From assembly GCF_046764005.1 (NCBI RefSeq), contig NZ_JBKOFW010000006.1, forward strand, positions 62,001 through 126,000: 64,000 nt of DNA, read 5' to 3'. Origin of the DNA: Oryzobacter faecalis. GTDB lineage: Bacteria > Actinomycetota > Actinomycetes > Actinomycetales > Dermatophilaceae. Of the stretch, positions 22,796-35,669 are shown in pieces. The position numbers were made by a program, and so were the translations under genes. The notes beneath the pieces were generated by a model. It was not told where the DNA came from, made no database searches, and was given only the letters and a program-made list of their open reading frames with translations. Position 1 is the stretch's first letter. Each line of letters starts with the position of its first letter.

Positions 22796-24550
22796 TCAGA
22801 GGTACTGGCCGGTGTTGGCGACGGTGTTGATCGACTTGCCCGGCTCGGTGCCCTCCTTGGTCTTGATGAGCGTGCGGATGTAGACGATCCGCTCGCCCTT
22901 CTTCCCGGAGATGCGGGCCCAGTCGTCGGGGTTCGTCGTGTTCGGCAGGTCCTCGTTCTCGCGGAACTCGTCGGTGCACGACTGGAGCAGGTGCTCGACG
23001 CGCAGGCCGCGCTGGCCGGTGTCGAGGAGGTCCTTGATCGCCATCTTCTTCGCGCGGTCGACGATGTTCTGGATCATCGCGCCCGAGTTGAAGTCCTTGA
23101 AGTAGAGGATCTCCTTGTCGCCGCCGGCGTAGGTGACCTCGAGGAAGCGGTTCTCCTCCTCCTCGGAGTACATCCGCAGCACGGTGGCGTCGATCATCGC
23201 CTGGAGGGTGGTCTCCTCGGACCCGCCGTTCTGCTCGACGTCGTCGGGGTGCAGCGGCAGCCCGGAGATGAGGTACTTGGCGAAGATGTCGCGGGCGGCC
23301 TCGGCGTCGGGGCGCTCGATCTTGATCTTCACGTCGAGGCGACCGGGGCGCAGGATGGCCGGGTCGATCATGTCCTCGCGGTTCGAGGCGCCGATGACGA
23401 TGACGTTCTCGAGCCCCTCGACGCCGTCGATCTCGGCGAGCAGCTGCGGGACGATCGTCGTCTCGACGTCGCTCGACACCCCGGAGCCGCGGGTGCGGAA
23501 CAGCGACTCCATCTCGTCGAAGAACACGACGACGGGGTAGCCCTCGTTCGACTTCTCGCGGGCCCGCTGGAAGATCAGCCGGATGTGCCGCTCGGTCTCG
23601 CCGACGTACTTGTTGAGCAGCTCGGGGCCCTTGATGTTGAGGAAGTAGGACTTCCCGGGCTCGCGGCCCTCCTTCTCGGCGACCTTGCGGGCGAGCGAGG
23701 CCGCGACCGCCTTGGCGATCATCGTCTTGCCGCAGCCGGGAGGGCCGTAGAGCAGCACGCCCTTGGGCGGCTTGAGCTGGTGCTCGACGTAGAGGTCGGC
23801 GTGGAGGTACGGCAGCTCGACGGCGTCGCGGATGGCCTCGATCTGGCCGGTGAGGCCGCCGATGTCGGAGTAGTCGATGTCCGGGACCTCCTCGAGGACG
23901 AGGTCGGCGACCTCGGCCTTGGGGATCCGCTCGAAGACGAACCCGGAGCGCGACTCCAGCAGCAGGGCGTCGCCGGCGCGGATCGTCTCGTCGCGCAGCG
24001 AGGCGGCGACGCGGCAGACGCGCTCCTCGTCGGCCTGGGCCACGACGAGGACGCGGCCGTCGTCGAGGACCTCCTTGCACAGGACGACCTCGCCGACGGT
24101 CTCGTAGCCGTGGGCCGCGACGACGTTCATCGCCTCGTTGAGCATGACCTCGCGGCCGGGGACGAGGTCGCCCTCCTCGAGGGAGGGGCTGACGGCGACG
24201 TGCATCTTGCGCCCGCTCGTGAGGACGTCGGCGGTGCCGTCCTCGAAGGTCTCGATGACGATGCCGTACGCGGCCGGCGGCTGGGCGAGGCGGTCGACCT
24301 CGGACTTGAGCGTGACGATCTGCTCGCGGGCGTCGCGCAGCGTGCGGACGAGCCGCTCGTTCTGCGCGGAGAGCGTCGCTGACTGCGAGCGCAGCTGGGC
24401 GAGGTCGCGCTCCATGGCCCGCAGCTGGGCCGGGGTGGCCTGCCCGCGCGAGCGCAGCGCGGCGATCTCGGCCTCGAGCGACTCGCGCTCGGCCTCCAGA
24501 CGCTCGCGGTCACCCGGGCTGGTGCTCCGGGACTGGTCGTCGGTGCTCAT
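22796..24550 (-). CDS. arc: Proteasome-associated AAA ATPase Arc/Mpa
   Basis: A 584-residue ring ATPase that recognises Pup, unfolds pupylated proteins and feeds them into the 20S core. An N-terminal coiled coil (about residues 15-90), which binds Pup, is followed by tandem OB domains (about 91-210) and one AAA module with Walker A GPPGCGKT (269-276) and Walker B VVVFFDEME. The C-terminus is NTGQYL; the terminal QYL is the peptide that docks on the proteasome alpha ring. The ATG at 24550 has TATCGT 5 nt upstream. It is separated from dop by the prs-DUF3054 pair on the other strand. Confidence 0.96.
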   Translation of the reverse strand: MSTDDQSRSTSPGDRERLEAERESLEAEIAALRSRGQATPAQLRAMERDLAQLRSQSATLSAQNERLVRTLRDAREQIVTLKSEVDRLAQPPAAYGIVIETFEDGTADVLTSGRKMHVAVSPSLEEGDLVPGREVMLNEAMNVVAAHGYETVGEVVLCKEVLDDGRVLVVAQADEERVCRVAASLRDETIRAGDALLLESRSGFVFERIPKAEVADLVLEEVPDIDYSDIGGLTGQIEAIRDAVELPYLHADLYVEHQLKPPKGVLLYGPPGCGKTMIAKAVAASLARKVAEKEGREPGKSYFLNIKGPELLNKYVGETERHIRLIFQRAREKSNEGYPVVVFFDEMESLFRTRGSGVSSDVETTIVPQLLAEIDGVEGLENVIVIGASNREDMIDPAILRPGRLDVKIKIERPDAEAARDIFAKYLISGLPLHPDDVEQNGGSEETTLQAMIDATVLRMYSEEEENRFLEVTYAGGDKEILYFKDFNSGAMIQNIVDRAKKMAIKDLLDTGQRGLRVEHLLQSCTDEFRENEDLPNTTNPDDWARISGKKGERIVYIRTLIKTKEGTEPGKSINTVANTGQYL

Positions 24551-24572
24551 GCTCGACGATAACTCTCCGCGG

Positions 24573-25598
24573 TCAGGCCTGCGTGGAGGTATCAGTGACC
24601 GGTCGGCCGGTGTCGGCCACCGAACGGCGGACCTTGCGGACCCGCTTCTCCGACGGCACCCGCTCCCCGACCGCCTCCGAGGTCCAGTCGGCGTCGGTCG
24701 CGTCCTCCCCCGTGACGTACCCGCGACCGGGGCGGCGCTTGCGCAGCGGCGGGGTGACGCCGGGCGCGAGGCGCCGGGTGGTGATGAGGAAGCCGGTGTG
24801 TCCGTGCATCCGGTGCTGGGGTCGGACGGCGAGGCCCTCGAGGTGCCAGCCGCGCACGAGCGACTCCCATGCCTGGGGCTCGGTGAAGGTGTTGTGGTCG
24901 CGCATCGCCTCGGCGACCTTCGACAGCTGGGTCGCGGTGGCGACGTAGCAGATGAGGACGCCGCCGGGCGCCAGGGCCTCGGCGACGACGTCGAGGCACT
25001 CCCAGGGGGCGAGCATGTCGAGGACGACGCGGTCGACGGTTCCCGCGGGCACCGCGGCCGGCAGCGCCTCGACGAGGTCGCCGACGGTGACCGTCCACGA
25101 CGGGTGGTCGGTGCCGAAGTAGTCACGGGCGTTGGCCCGGGCGATGTCGGCGAAGTCCTCGCGGCGCTCGAAGGAGTGGACCGTGCCCGTCTCCCCCACC
25201 GCGCGCAGCAGGGACATCGAGAGGGCGCCGGACCCGACGCCGGCCTCGATGACGTGCGCGCCCGGGAAGATGTCGGCCATGGTGACGATCTGGCCGGCGT
25301 CCTTGGGGTAGACGACGGCGGCGCCGCGGGGCATCGACATGACGTAGTCCGACAGCAGGGGACGCAGGGCGAGGTACTCGACGCCCGCCGTGTTCGTCAC
25401 GGTGGAGCCGTCGGGGCGGCCGATGAGGTCGTCGTGGGCGAGGTAGCCGCGGTGCGTGTGGAACTGCTTGCCGGGGGCGAGCGCGATCGTGTGCATCCGG
25501 CCCTTGGGGTCGGTGAGCTGGACGCGCTCGCCCGCGGTGAAGGGGCCCCGCCGGAGGGCGGAGCCGGTGGCGGCGGGGACGCCGTCGGCGGAGGTCAT
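24573..25598 (-). CDS. trmI: tRNA (adenine-58-N1)-methyltransferase TrmI
   Basis: A 341-residue class I SAM methyltransferase predicted to make m1A58 in tRNA T-loops. It has the TrmI N-terminal domain with GERVQLTDPKGRMHTIAL, then VYPKDAGQIVTMADIFPG, the SAM motif IEAGVGSGALSMSLL and the acidic VLDMLAPWECLDVV. The C-terminal ~60 residues are basic and probably bind tRNA. It starts at ATG 25598, with TAGACT 8 nt upstream. arc follows after 22 bp, a conserved actinobacterial order (M50 protease, trmI, arc). Confidence 0.94.
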   Translation of the reverse strand: MTSADGVPAATGSALRRGPFTAGERVQLTDPKGRMHTIALAPGKQFHTHRGYLAHDDLIGRPDGSTVTNTAGVEYLALRPLLSDYVMSMPRGAAVVYPKDAGQIVTMADIFPGAHVIEAGVGSGALSMSLLRAVGETGTVHSFERREDFADIARANARDYFGTDHPSWTVTVGDLVEALPAAVPAGTVDRVVLDMLAPWECLDVVAEALAPGGVLICYVATATQLSKVAEAMRDHNTFTEPQAWESLVRGWHLEGLAVRPQHRMHGHTGFLITTRRLAPGVTPPLRKRRPGRGYVTGEDATDADWTSEAVGERVPSEKRVRKVRRSVADTGRPVTDTSTQA

Positions 25599-25609
25599 GA
25601 CGCAGGAGT

Positions 25610-26722
25610 CTAGGTGCGGCGCAGGGCCGCCTCCGCGGCGGCGTTGAAGCGCTCGGCCGTGACGACGCCCAGCAGGGTCCCGTGGCGGGTGACGGCGACG
25701 AGGGGCTGCCGGGTGACGGCCAGCGCGCGCACCACCTCGGCCGTGCCGCTGCCCTCGCCGACCTCGACGACGCAGCCGTCGGGCAGCCGCTGGACGAGGG
25801 AGGACAGGCGGGTGGCCGGCGGCAGGCTCGACAGCTCGGGAGCGCCGGGTCCGGGGAGGGGCAGGAGCAGGGTGGGCCGGCCCTGCTCGTCGGTGGCGAG
25901 GACGCGGCCCCGGGTCGGCGGCAGCTCGCCGACGCTCGTGTGCGCGGGGACGACCACGGCCTCCTCGAGGACGTCGTCGAGGCGCACGACGGTGACGAGC
26001 CGCTCGTAGGGCGCGCGGGCGATGGCCGCCGAGGCGCCGGACCACAGGATCCACGCCATGACGACCGAGAGGACGACCGAGACGACGTCGGGCTCGGCGC
26101 CCGTGGCGAACGGCCTGATGCCGAACCAGCCGAGGACACCGAGCGCCAGCACCCGGCCGGTCCACCCGGCGACGAGGAGGCCCCGGTCGCGGCGGCCGGT
26201 CACGACCCAGACGAGGGAGTCGACGAGCTGGCCGCCGTCGAGCGGCAGCCCGGGCAGCAGGTTGAAGGCGGCGAGCAGGAGGTTGAGGAAGAGGAAGGAC
26301 CACGCGAACTCCGACGCCGGCCACGGGAGACCGACGTACGCGACCCACCCGAGCGCGGCGAGGAGGAGGTTCGCGAGCGGTCCCGCGACCGCGACGGCGG
26401 CCGACCGGCCGGGGGTGCTGCCCGTGCCGTCGAAGGAGGTGTGCCCACCCCACAGGGTGGCGACGATGCGGTGCACGCGGTACCCGAGCAGGCGCGCGGT
26501 GAGGGCGTGCGCGACCTCGTGGCCGAGCACGGCGAGCAGGATGCCGACGACGAGCCAGGCCGCGTACGCGATCGCCACGCCCGTGCCGAGCCCCTCGCCG
26601 GCACTCCACCCGGTCCAGGCGATGAACAGCGCGAGGAGCAGCCACGTGCGGTCGAGGTAGACCGGCACCCCGGCGACCCGAGCGACCCGCAGGGCCCCGG
26701 CCGGGGGGTTCTCGTCGGACAT
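25610..26722 (-). CDS. M50-family site-2-type metalloprotease
   Basis: A 370-residue intramembrane zinc protease. The zinc motif HEVAH is at residues 68-72 in a membrane helix, and the second motif LLPGLPLDGG (LDGG 161-164) supplies the aspartate ligand. Six hydrophobic segments precede residue about 225. The C-terminal part resembles a degenerate CBS pair. It probably cuts within membrane helices of regulatory proteins, with unknown substrate. ATG 26722 was chosen over an upstream in-frame codon at 26752 because TAGGGT lies 7 nt upstream. trmI follows after 11 bp. Confidence 0.9.
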   Translation of the reverse strand: MSDENPPAGALRVARVAGVPVYLDRTWLLLALFIAWTGWSAGEGLGTGVAIAYAAWLVVGILLAVLGHEVAHALTARLLGYRVHRIVATLWGGHTSFDGTGSTPGRSAAVAVAGPLANLLLAALGWVAYVGLPWPASEFAWSFLFLNLLLAAFNLLPGLPLDGGQLVDSLVWVVTGRRDRGLLVAGWTGRVLALGVLGWFGIRPFATGAEPDVVSVVLSVVMAWILWSGASAAIARAPYERLVTVVRLDDVLEEAVVVPAHTSVGELPPTRGRVLATDEQGRPTLLLPLPGPGAPELSSLPPATRLSSLVQRLPDGCVVEVGEGSGTAEVVRALAVTRQPLVAVTRHGTLLGVVTAERFNAAAEAALRRT

Positions 26723-26795
26723 GGCACGGACCCTACGGGAGCGAGGCGGCATACTTTCTCACCGTCCCCCGCTGCCGACCCGAAGCGACTCCTCC

Positions 26796-30584
<3,789 letters not shown>

Positions 30585-30646
30585 CGCCCTCCGGGGTTCG
30601 GGATGGCGCCGCGGCGATGTCGGCCCGACGTCCTAGCCTTGCCGCC

Positions 30647-31492
30647 ATGACCCCAGCGTTGTCGCCCAGCCGGGCCGCGGACTTCAAGCAGTGCCCCCTG
30701 CTGTTCCGGTTCCGCACCATCGACAAGCTCGAGGGTCCCCCGTCGCCGGCCGCGGCCCGCGGCACCCTGGTCCACGCCGTCCTCGAGCACCTCTTCGACC
30801 TCCCGGCGGCCGAGCGCACGCCCACCGCCGCCCTCGCCCTGCTCGAGCCGCGCTGGCGCGCGCTCGTCGACGAGCGGCCCGAGCTCGGCTCGATGATCGA
30901 CGACGACGAGCAGCTCACGGAGGAGGCCTGGTTCGCCGCGGCGCAGACGCTCGTCGAGCAGTGGTTCGACCTCGAGGACCCCACCCGTCTCGAGCCGGCC
31001 GCCCGCGAGCTCTACGTCGAGACCGAGATCGACGGGCTCACCCTGCGCGGCTACGTCGACCGGCTCGACGTCGCGCCCGACGGGGCGATGCGGGTCGTCG
31101 ACTACAAGACGGGACGCTCCCCCAGCGAGCTGTTCGAGGCCAAGGCGCTGTTCCAGATGAAGTTCTACGCCCTCGTCCTCTGGCGGCTGCACGGGCAGGT
31201 GCCGAAGCAGCTCCAGCTCGTCTACCTCGGCAACGGCGAGGTCGTGCGCTACACCCCGGACGAGCACGACCTGCGGGGCATCGAGCGCAACGTCCGCGCC
31301 ATCTGGGAGGCCGTGGTCCGGGCGGCGCAGACCGGTGACTGGCGCCCGCGCACCTCACGGCTGTGCGACTGGTGCGACTTCCGCGACCTCTGCCCCGCGT
31401 GGGGCGGCACCCCTCCCCCGCTCCCCGAGGGCGCGGCCGACCTCGCGCTCGACCCGGCGAACAGCGGTGAGGCGCAGCCGGACGACGAGTGA
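30647..31492 (+). CDS. RecB/Cas4-family PD-(D/E)XK nuclease with Fe-S cysteines
   Basis: A 281-residue nuclease of the PDDEXK_1 type. Active-site residues are in GYVDRLDV and VVDYKTGRSPSELFEAKALFQMK, given here as VVDYKTG followed by the QMKFYALVLW motif. Four cysteines, Cys16 near the N-terminus and Cys240, Cys243 and Cys249 near the C-terminus (CDWCDFRDLC), fit the iron-sulfur staple of AddB, Cas4 and RecB-like exonucleases. It is likely a DNA-repair or processing enzyme, and no Cas genes are near. ATG 30647 lies 7 nt after TAGCCT. It follows metH. Confidence 0.88.
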   Translation: MTPALSPSRAADFKQCPLLFRFRTIDKLEGPPSPAAARGTLVHAVLEHLFDLPAAERTPTAALALLEPRWRALVDERPELGSMIDDDEQLTEEAWFAAAQTLVEQWFDLEDPTRLEPAARELYVETEIDGLTLRGYVDRLDVAPDGAMRVVDYKTGRSPSELFEAKALFQMKFYALVLWRLHGQVPKQLQLVYLGNGEVVRYTPDEHDLRGIERNVRAIWEAVVRAAQTGDWRPRTSRLCDWCDFRDLCPAWGGTPPPLPEGAADLALDPANSGEAQPDDE

Positions 31493-31498
31493 GGGCGG

Positions 31499-32164
31499 TC
31501 AGCCCGCCCGCGCCGAGCGCGCCGCCGCCGTGAGCGACTCGGGCGTGACCCCGGCCAGCGAGGCCAGGTGCACGGCACCGGCGATCTCCGGGACGGCGAC
31601 GACGTGCGGCACCGCGATGGTGGGCACCCCGGCGGCCACGGCCGAGCGCACGCCGGTCGGTGAGTCCTCGATGGCGACACAGTCGCCCGCCTCGACACCG
31701 AGGAGGCGGGCCGCCGCCCAGTAGGGCTCGGGGTGGGGCTTGCCGTGCTCGACCTCGTCCCCGGTGACGACGGCCGCGAACGAGCCCTCGGGCAGGGCGG
31801 ACACGACCGCGTCGGCGAGGCTGCGCCACGACATCGTCACGAGGGCGTTCGGGACCCCGGCCTCGGCGAGGGCGCCGAGCAGCTCGCGGGCCCCGGGCCG
31901 CCACGGCACGTGCTCGCGCACCTGGCCGACGACCCGCACGAGGAGCTCGTCGATGATCCGCTCGGGCTCCCAGGGCACGTTCCCGTGCTCCTTGATGAAG
32001 ACCGCCGACACCATGAGGTCGTTGCCGACGAGCTGGTGGGCGTACTCGTCGGACCACGTACCGCCGTGTTCCTCGACGATGGCGTGCTCCGCCTCGATCC
32101 AGTAGGGCTCGGTGTCGACGAGGGTTCCGTCCATGTCCCAGAGGACCGCTGCGGGGAGGCTCAC
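31499..32164 (-). CDS. HAD-superfamily hydrolase (phosphatase-like)
   Basis: A 221-residue HAD IA protein. The nucleophile motif WDMDGTLVDTEP has Asp10 and Asp12. A helical cap follows, and VTMSWRS plays motif II. HGKPHPEPYWAA is motif III with its lysine, and AIEDSPTGVRSA is motif IV with the paired acidic residues. This matches beta-phosphoglucomutase/phosphatase relatives; the substrate is unknown. GTG 32164 has TAGACT 8 nt upstream. It converges with the nuclease gene, with 6 bp between them. Confidence 0.9.
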   Translation of the reverse strand: MSLPAAVLWDMDGTLVDTEPYWIEAEHAIVEEHGGTWSDEYAHQLVGNDLMVSAVFIKEHGNVPWEPERIIDELLVRVVGQVREHVPWRPGARELLGALAEAGVPNALVTMSWRSLADAVVSALPEGSFAAVVTGDEVEHGKPHPEPYWAAARLLGVEAGDCVAIEDSPTGVRSAVAAGVPTIAVPHVVAVPEIAGAVHLASLAGVTPESLTAAARSARAG

Positions 32165-32186
32165 GGGACGGGAGTCTAGGGAGCCG

Positions 32187-32220
32187 TACTGTGGTGCTCG
32201 ACGAGAGGAGCCTGACCTTG
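32187..32220 (+). promoter_or_regulatory. Promoter, ribosome site and TTG start of the PAC2 gene
   Basis: TACTGT (32187-32192) is a possible -10. It is followed by GAGAGGAG, 6 nt, and then TTG at 32218. The in-frame GTG at 32191 lies inside the -10 and would be upstream of the transcription start, so TTG is the better choice. Confidence 0.55.
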
Positions 32221-33066
32221 ATCGAGCTCGAGGACCTGCCGGAGCTGCACGACGCGGTGATGATCGCCGCGTTCGAGGGCTGGAACGACGCCGGCGAGGC
32301 CGCGAGCGCCGTCATCGAGCACCTCGCGGAGGTCTTCGACGCCGAGGTCGTCGCGGCCCTGGACCCGGAGGACTACTACGACTTCCAGGTCAACCGGCCC
32401 CGCGTCGTCATCGAGAACGGGCGCCGACGGATCAGCTGGCGCACCACCCGGGTGCTGGTCGCCACGAACACCCCACTGGGCCGTGACGTCGTCCTCGTTC
32501 AGGGCGTCGAGCCCTCCTTCCGCTGGCGCGCGTTCGCCATCGAGCTCATGGAGCTGGCGCAGGCGGCCGACGTCACGATGGTCATCACCCTCGGCGCCCT
32601 CATGGCCGACGTCGCCCACAGCCGCCCCATCCCGGTCACGGCGACCTCCGACAACGAGGACACGCGGCACCGCCACGACCTCGAGATGAGCACCTACGAG
32701 GGGCCCACCGGCATCGTCGGCGTGCTGGCCGATGCCGCGACCCAGGTCGGCGTGCCCTCGGTGTCCTGCTGGGCGGCCGTGCCGCACTACGCCGGCCACA
32801 GCCCGTCGCCCAAGGCCACCGTCGCCCTCGTCAGCCGGATCGAGGAGCTGCTGGACGCGCCGATCGAGCACGGCGAGCTCGACGAGGACGCGCACGCGTG
32901 GCAGATCGGCATCGACGAGCTCGCGGCGTCCGACAGCGAGGTCGCCGAGTACGTCGAGTCGCTCGAGGAGGCGCAGGACACCGCCGACCTCCCCGAGGCG
33001 AGCGGCGATGCCATCGCCAAGGAGTTCGAGAAGTACCTTCGCCGCCGCGGCAGCGACGAGCAGTAG
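32218..33066 (+). CDS. PAC2-family protein
   Basis: A 282-residue PAC2 (proteasome assembly chaperone 2-like) protein. Actinobacterial members often begin MIELEDLP...AAFEGWNDAG, exactly the pattern here (FEGWNDAGEAAS). Later motifs are RPRVVIENGRRRISW, LVQGVEPSFRW and GALMADVAHSRP, and the C-terminal part has a helical acidic tail. The family resembles eukaryotic proteasome assembly chaperones, but a role in bacterial proteasome assembly has not been shown, so I make no functional claim. Start TTG 32218 was chosen because of the AGGAG site and family N-terminus. It meets mshC tail to tail. Confidence 0.85.
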   Translation: MIELEDLPELHDAVMIAAFEGWNDAGEAASAVIEHLAEVFDAEVVAALDPEDYYDFQVNRPRVVIENGRRRISWRTTRVLVATNTPLGRDVVLVQGVEPSFRWRAFAIELMELAQAADVTMVITLGALMADVAHSRPIPVTATSDNEDTRHRHDLEMSTYEGPTGIVGVLADAATQVGVPSVSCWAAVPHYAGHSPSPKATVALVSRIEELLDAPIEHGELDEDAHAWQIGIDELAASDSEVAEYVESLEEAQDTADLPEASGDAIAKEFEKYLRRRGSDEQ

Positions 33067-33070
33067 GGCC

Positions 33071-34324
33071 CTACAGGCGCACGCCGAGGAGGGCGTCGAG
33101 CGTCCTCGCCACCAGACCGGGGGCGCCGGGGTCGGTCCACTCTCCGGCGAGCGTGCGCTCGGCCCACGCGTCGACCGCAGCGATCGCGCGCGGGGTGTCG
33201 AGGTCGGCGGCGAGCGCCGCGCGCACCTCGGCGACCGTCGTGTCGGCGGCGGCCGCCGCATTCACGGAGAGGGCCTCGCGCCACCGGGCCAGGCGCGCCT
33301 CGGCGGCCGTGAGGAGGTCGTCGGTGTACTCCCAGTCGTTCCGGTAGGAGTGCGCGAGGAGGACGAGCCGGATCGCCATGGGGTCGACGCCGTCGGCGCG
33401 CAGCGTCGAGACGAGGACGAGGTTGCCCTTGCTCTTGCTCATCTTCTCGCCGTGGTAGCCGACCATCGCCTGGTGCACGTAGTGGCGCGCGAAGACGTGG
33501 TCGCCGGTGAGGGCGTTCGCCTGCACGGCCGACATCTCGTGGTGTGGGAAGACCAGGTCGCTGCCCCCGCCCTGCACGTCGATGCCGCCCCCGAGCCGGT
33601 CGAGGGCGATCGCGGTGCACTCGACGTGCCAGCCGGGGCGTCCGGCCCCGAGGACCGCGTCGTCCCAGCAGGGCTCGCCGGCGCGGGACGCCCGCCACAG
33701 CAGCGGGTCGAACCGGTCGCGCTTGCCCTCGCGGTCGGGGTCCCCCCCGCGGTCGGCGAACACGGCGTCCATCTGCTCGCGCGTCCAGCCCGAGACGGAG
33801 CCGAAGTCGGGTGTGGCCGCGAGGTCGAGGTAGACGTCCTCGCCGGACCCCTCTGCGGCGGGGACCGGCAGCCGGTACGCGGCACCGCGCTCGAGCAGGC
33901 CCCGCACGGCCGCGATGATCTCCGGCATCGCCTCGACGACACCGACGTAGTGGTCGGGCGGGAGCACGGCGAGGGCGGTCATGTCCTCGCGGAACAGGTC
34001 GATCTCGGTGGTGGCGAGCTCGCGCCAGTCGCGCCCGTCGCGGGCCGCGCGCTCGAGGAGGGGGTCGTCGACGTCGGTGACGTTCTGCACGTAGGCGACC
34101 GCGTGGCCGGCGTCGCGCAGCGCCCGGACGACGAGGTCGAAGGTCACGTACGTGGCGGCGTGCCCGAGGTGCGTGGCGTCGTAGGGGGTGATGCCGCAGA
34201 CGTAGACCCGTGCCGTCGGGCCGGCGTCGACGGGGCGCACCGAGCCGCTCTGGGTGTCGAACAGGCGGAGGGGGTCACCGTGGCCGGGCACGGCGGGGAC
34301 GAAGGGTGCGGGCCACGACTTCAC
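33071..34324 (-). CDS. mshC: Mycothiol ligase MshC
   Basis: A 417-residue class I aminoacyl-tRNA-synthetase-like enzyme that ligates cysteine to glucosaminyl-inositol in mycothiol synthesis. It has VYVCGITPYDATHLGHAATY with the zinc Cys43 and the HIGH-like THLGH (51-55), and KMSKSKGN as the KMSKS loop. QNVTDVDDPL and DLVFPHHEMSA are conserved in the cysteinyl-tRNA synthetase/MshC group. Lacking the anticodon-binding domain, it is about 50 residues shorter than CysS. GTG 34324 lies 6 nt after TAGGCT. SCO1664 and DUF3090 homologues upstream are its usual neighbours. Confidence 0.95.
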   Translation of the reverse strand: MKSWPAPFVPAVPGHGDPLRLFDTQSGSVRPVDAGPTARVYVCGITPYDATHLGHAATYVTFDLVVRALRDAGHAVAYVQNVTDVDDPLLERAARDGRDWRELATTEIDLFREDMTALAVLPPDHYVGVVEAMPEIIAAVRGLLERGAAYRLPVPAAEGSGEDVYLDLAATPDFGSVSGWTREQMDAVFADRGGDPDREGKRDRFDPLLWRASRAGEPCWDDAVLGAGRPGWHVECTAIALDRLGGGIDVQGGGSDLVFPHHEMSAVQANALTGDHVFARHYVHQAMVGYHGEKMSKSKGNLVLVSTLRADGVDPMAIRLVLLAHSYRNDWEYTDDLLTAAEARLARWREALSVNAAAAADTTVAEVRAALAADLDTPRAIAAVDAWAERTLAGEWTDPGAPGLVARTLDALLGVRL

Positions 34325-34371
34325 CGGGCAAGCCTACGGGCGGGGTGCTGCGGCCCCGCGACCGGTCCGCC

Positions 34372-35172
34372 TCACAGCGCCGGCCACGGGATGGCGGGCC
34401 AGCCGGGGGTCGGCAGCGGATGCCGACGGGTGCGCAGCAGGGCCTCGACGCGCGCGTGCAGCGCCTCGACCTCGGGCACCGTCAGCAGCTCGTGGAGGTC
34501 GTCGTCGAGGCCGTCGCCCAGCGACCGGCGCAGCCGCTCGACCCGTGCGAGGTCCTCCTCCGGCACCGGTTCGCCCGCCCATCCCCACAGCACCGTCCGC
34601 AGCTTCGGCTCGACCGACAGGCTCACCCCGTGGTCGCACCCGCGCACCCGGTCGCCGTCGCGAAGAAGGTGGCCGCCCTTGCGGTCGGAGTTGTTGAGGA
34701 CGGCGTCGAGGACGGCGACCGTCCGCAGCGCGGGGTGCGGCGCGTGGGAGACGACGACCGGCATCCCGTCGGGCGTCTCGCCGGACAGGACGACGACCCA
34801 GCCCTCCGGCACGTCGGAGACGGCGGTGACGTCGACGAGCGGCTCGGGCTCACCCTCGACCGGTCCGACCCACAGCTGCACCGACCCGCGCCCGTGCGGT
34901 CCGTCGCGCAGGACCGTGGGCGGCACGACGTCGAAGCCGCCCGCGGAGCTGACGAGGTACGCCGCGCGCTCGCGGGCGACGAGGGTCCCGTCGGGGTAGT
35001 CCCACAGCCGCCGCTCGCTGACCTCCGGCTTGTGGATGACGAGCACGCCGTCGGCGCCGTCCTCGACGCAGCACAGCAGCGCGCCGTTGGAGGAGTCGGC
35101 GAGCCGCCCGACCGGGGTCAGCTCACCCGTGGCCAGGACCCGCTCGAGCTCAGCGTCGGTACCCGTTGGCAC
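34372..35172 (-). CDS. SCO1664-family PI3/4-kinase-like protein
   Basis: A 266-residue member of the SCO1664 family, distantly related to phosphatidylinositol 3/4-kinases and HipA-type folds. It shows a lysine in LVIHKPEVSERRLW near the start, a catalytic-loop look-alike VLNNSDRKGGHLL and a metal-site-like GCDHGVSLSVEPKLRTVLWG. The function and substrate are unknown. GTG 35172 overlaps the end of the DUF3090 gene by 23 bp, so it is co-translated. The order DUF3090, SCO1664, mshC is conserved in many actinobacteria, which suggests a shared pathway but does not prove one. Confidence 0.85.
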   Translation of the reverse strand: MPTGTDAELERVLATGELTPVGRLADSSNGALLCCVEDGADGVLVIHKPEVSERRLWDYPDGTLVARERAAYLVSSAGGFDVVPPTVLRDGPHGRGSVQLWVGPVEGEPEPLVDVTAVSDVPEGWVVVLSGETPDGMPVVVSHAPHPALRTVAVLDAVLNNSDRKGGHLLRDGDRVRGCDHGVSLSVEPKLRTVLWGWAGEPVPEEDLARVERLRRSLGDGLDDDLHELLTVPEVEALHARVEALLRTRRHPLPTPGWPAIPWPAL

Positions 35173-35659
35173 GAGGGCAGATGTGGCCGGTGGGGTCGAG
35201 CGGCTGGCCGCAGAACGGGCAGGCGGGGCGTCCCGCGGCGATCACGGCCCCGCAGCGTCGGGCGAAGGCCCGTGCCGCCTGCGGGGTGAGGACGACGCGG
35301 AGGGTCTGCACCGCGTCCTCCTCGACCTCCTCCGGGTCCTGGTCGTGGCACTCGATGACGACCGCACCGCGCTCGGTGTCCCACGCGAGGGCGAGGGTGT
35401 CGACGCGGAACTCGTCCTCGATCGGAGTCGTGAGCGGCTCGGTGTCGCCGGCCCCCAGCGGTTCGGTCGCCGTGCCCGCGGCGTGGGCGTCGAGGAGGTC
35501 GTTGACCCGGTCCGCGAGAACGCTGACCTGCACCTTCTCCAGCGACACGGACACGAGGCGGCCCGACCCGCTCGCCTGCAGGAAGAACGTGCGACCCCCG
35601 GGCGGTCCGACGGTGCCGGCGACGAAGCGCTCCGGCGGGTCGAAGACGGTTGCTGCCAT
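35150..35659 (-). CDS. DUF3090 family protein with C-terminal zinc ribbon
   Basis: A 169-residue protein of unknown function. It has a beta-rich N-terminal part (FVAGTVGPPGGRTFFLQA) and a helical middle. The end carries CPFCGQPLDPTGHICPR, a likely zinc ribbon made from three cysteines and a histidine. ATG 35659 was preferred to the GTG at 35668 because TAGGGT (35667-35672, minus strand) lies 7 nt before it, which suggests leaderless transcription. The stop codon of cbiO is shared with this region, so the transporter genes and DUF3090 sit head to tail. Confidence 0.87.
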   Translation of the reverse strand: MAATVFDPPERFVAGTVGPPGGRTFFLQASGSGRLVSVSLEKVQVSVLADRVNDLLDAHAAGTATEPLGAGDTEPLTTPIEDEFRVDTLALAWDTERGAVVIECHDQDPEEVEEDAVQTLRVVLTPQAARAFARRCGAVIAAGRPACPFCGQPLDPTGHICPRANGYRR

Positions 35660-35669
35660 GGACGACACC

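Noticed and set aside
26723..26795. Cobalamin riboswitch upstream of metH
   Set aside because: The gap is only 73 bp, too short for the ~200-nt element, and no B12-box was recognised.
32218..33066. PAC2 protein as a proteasome assembly factor of the locus
   Set aside because: Only similarity to a eukaryotic family name supports it, and the gene is away from the proteasome genes; no evidence in the sequence.
34372..35172. SCO1664-family protein called as a lipid kinase
   Set aside because: Fold-like residues are present but substrate evidence is missing, so no enzyme name is given.
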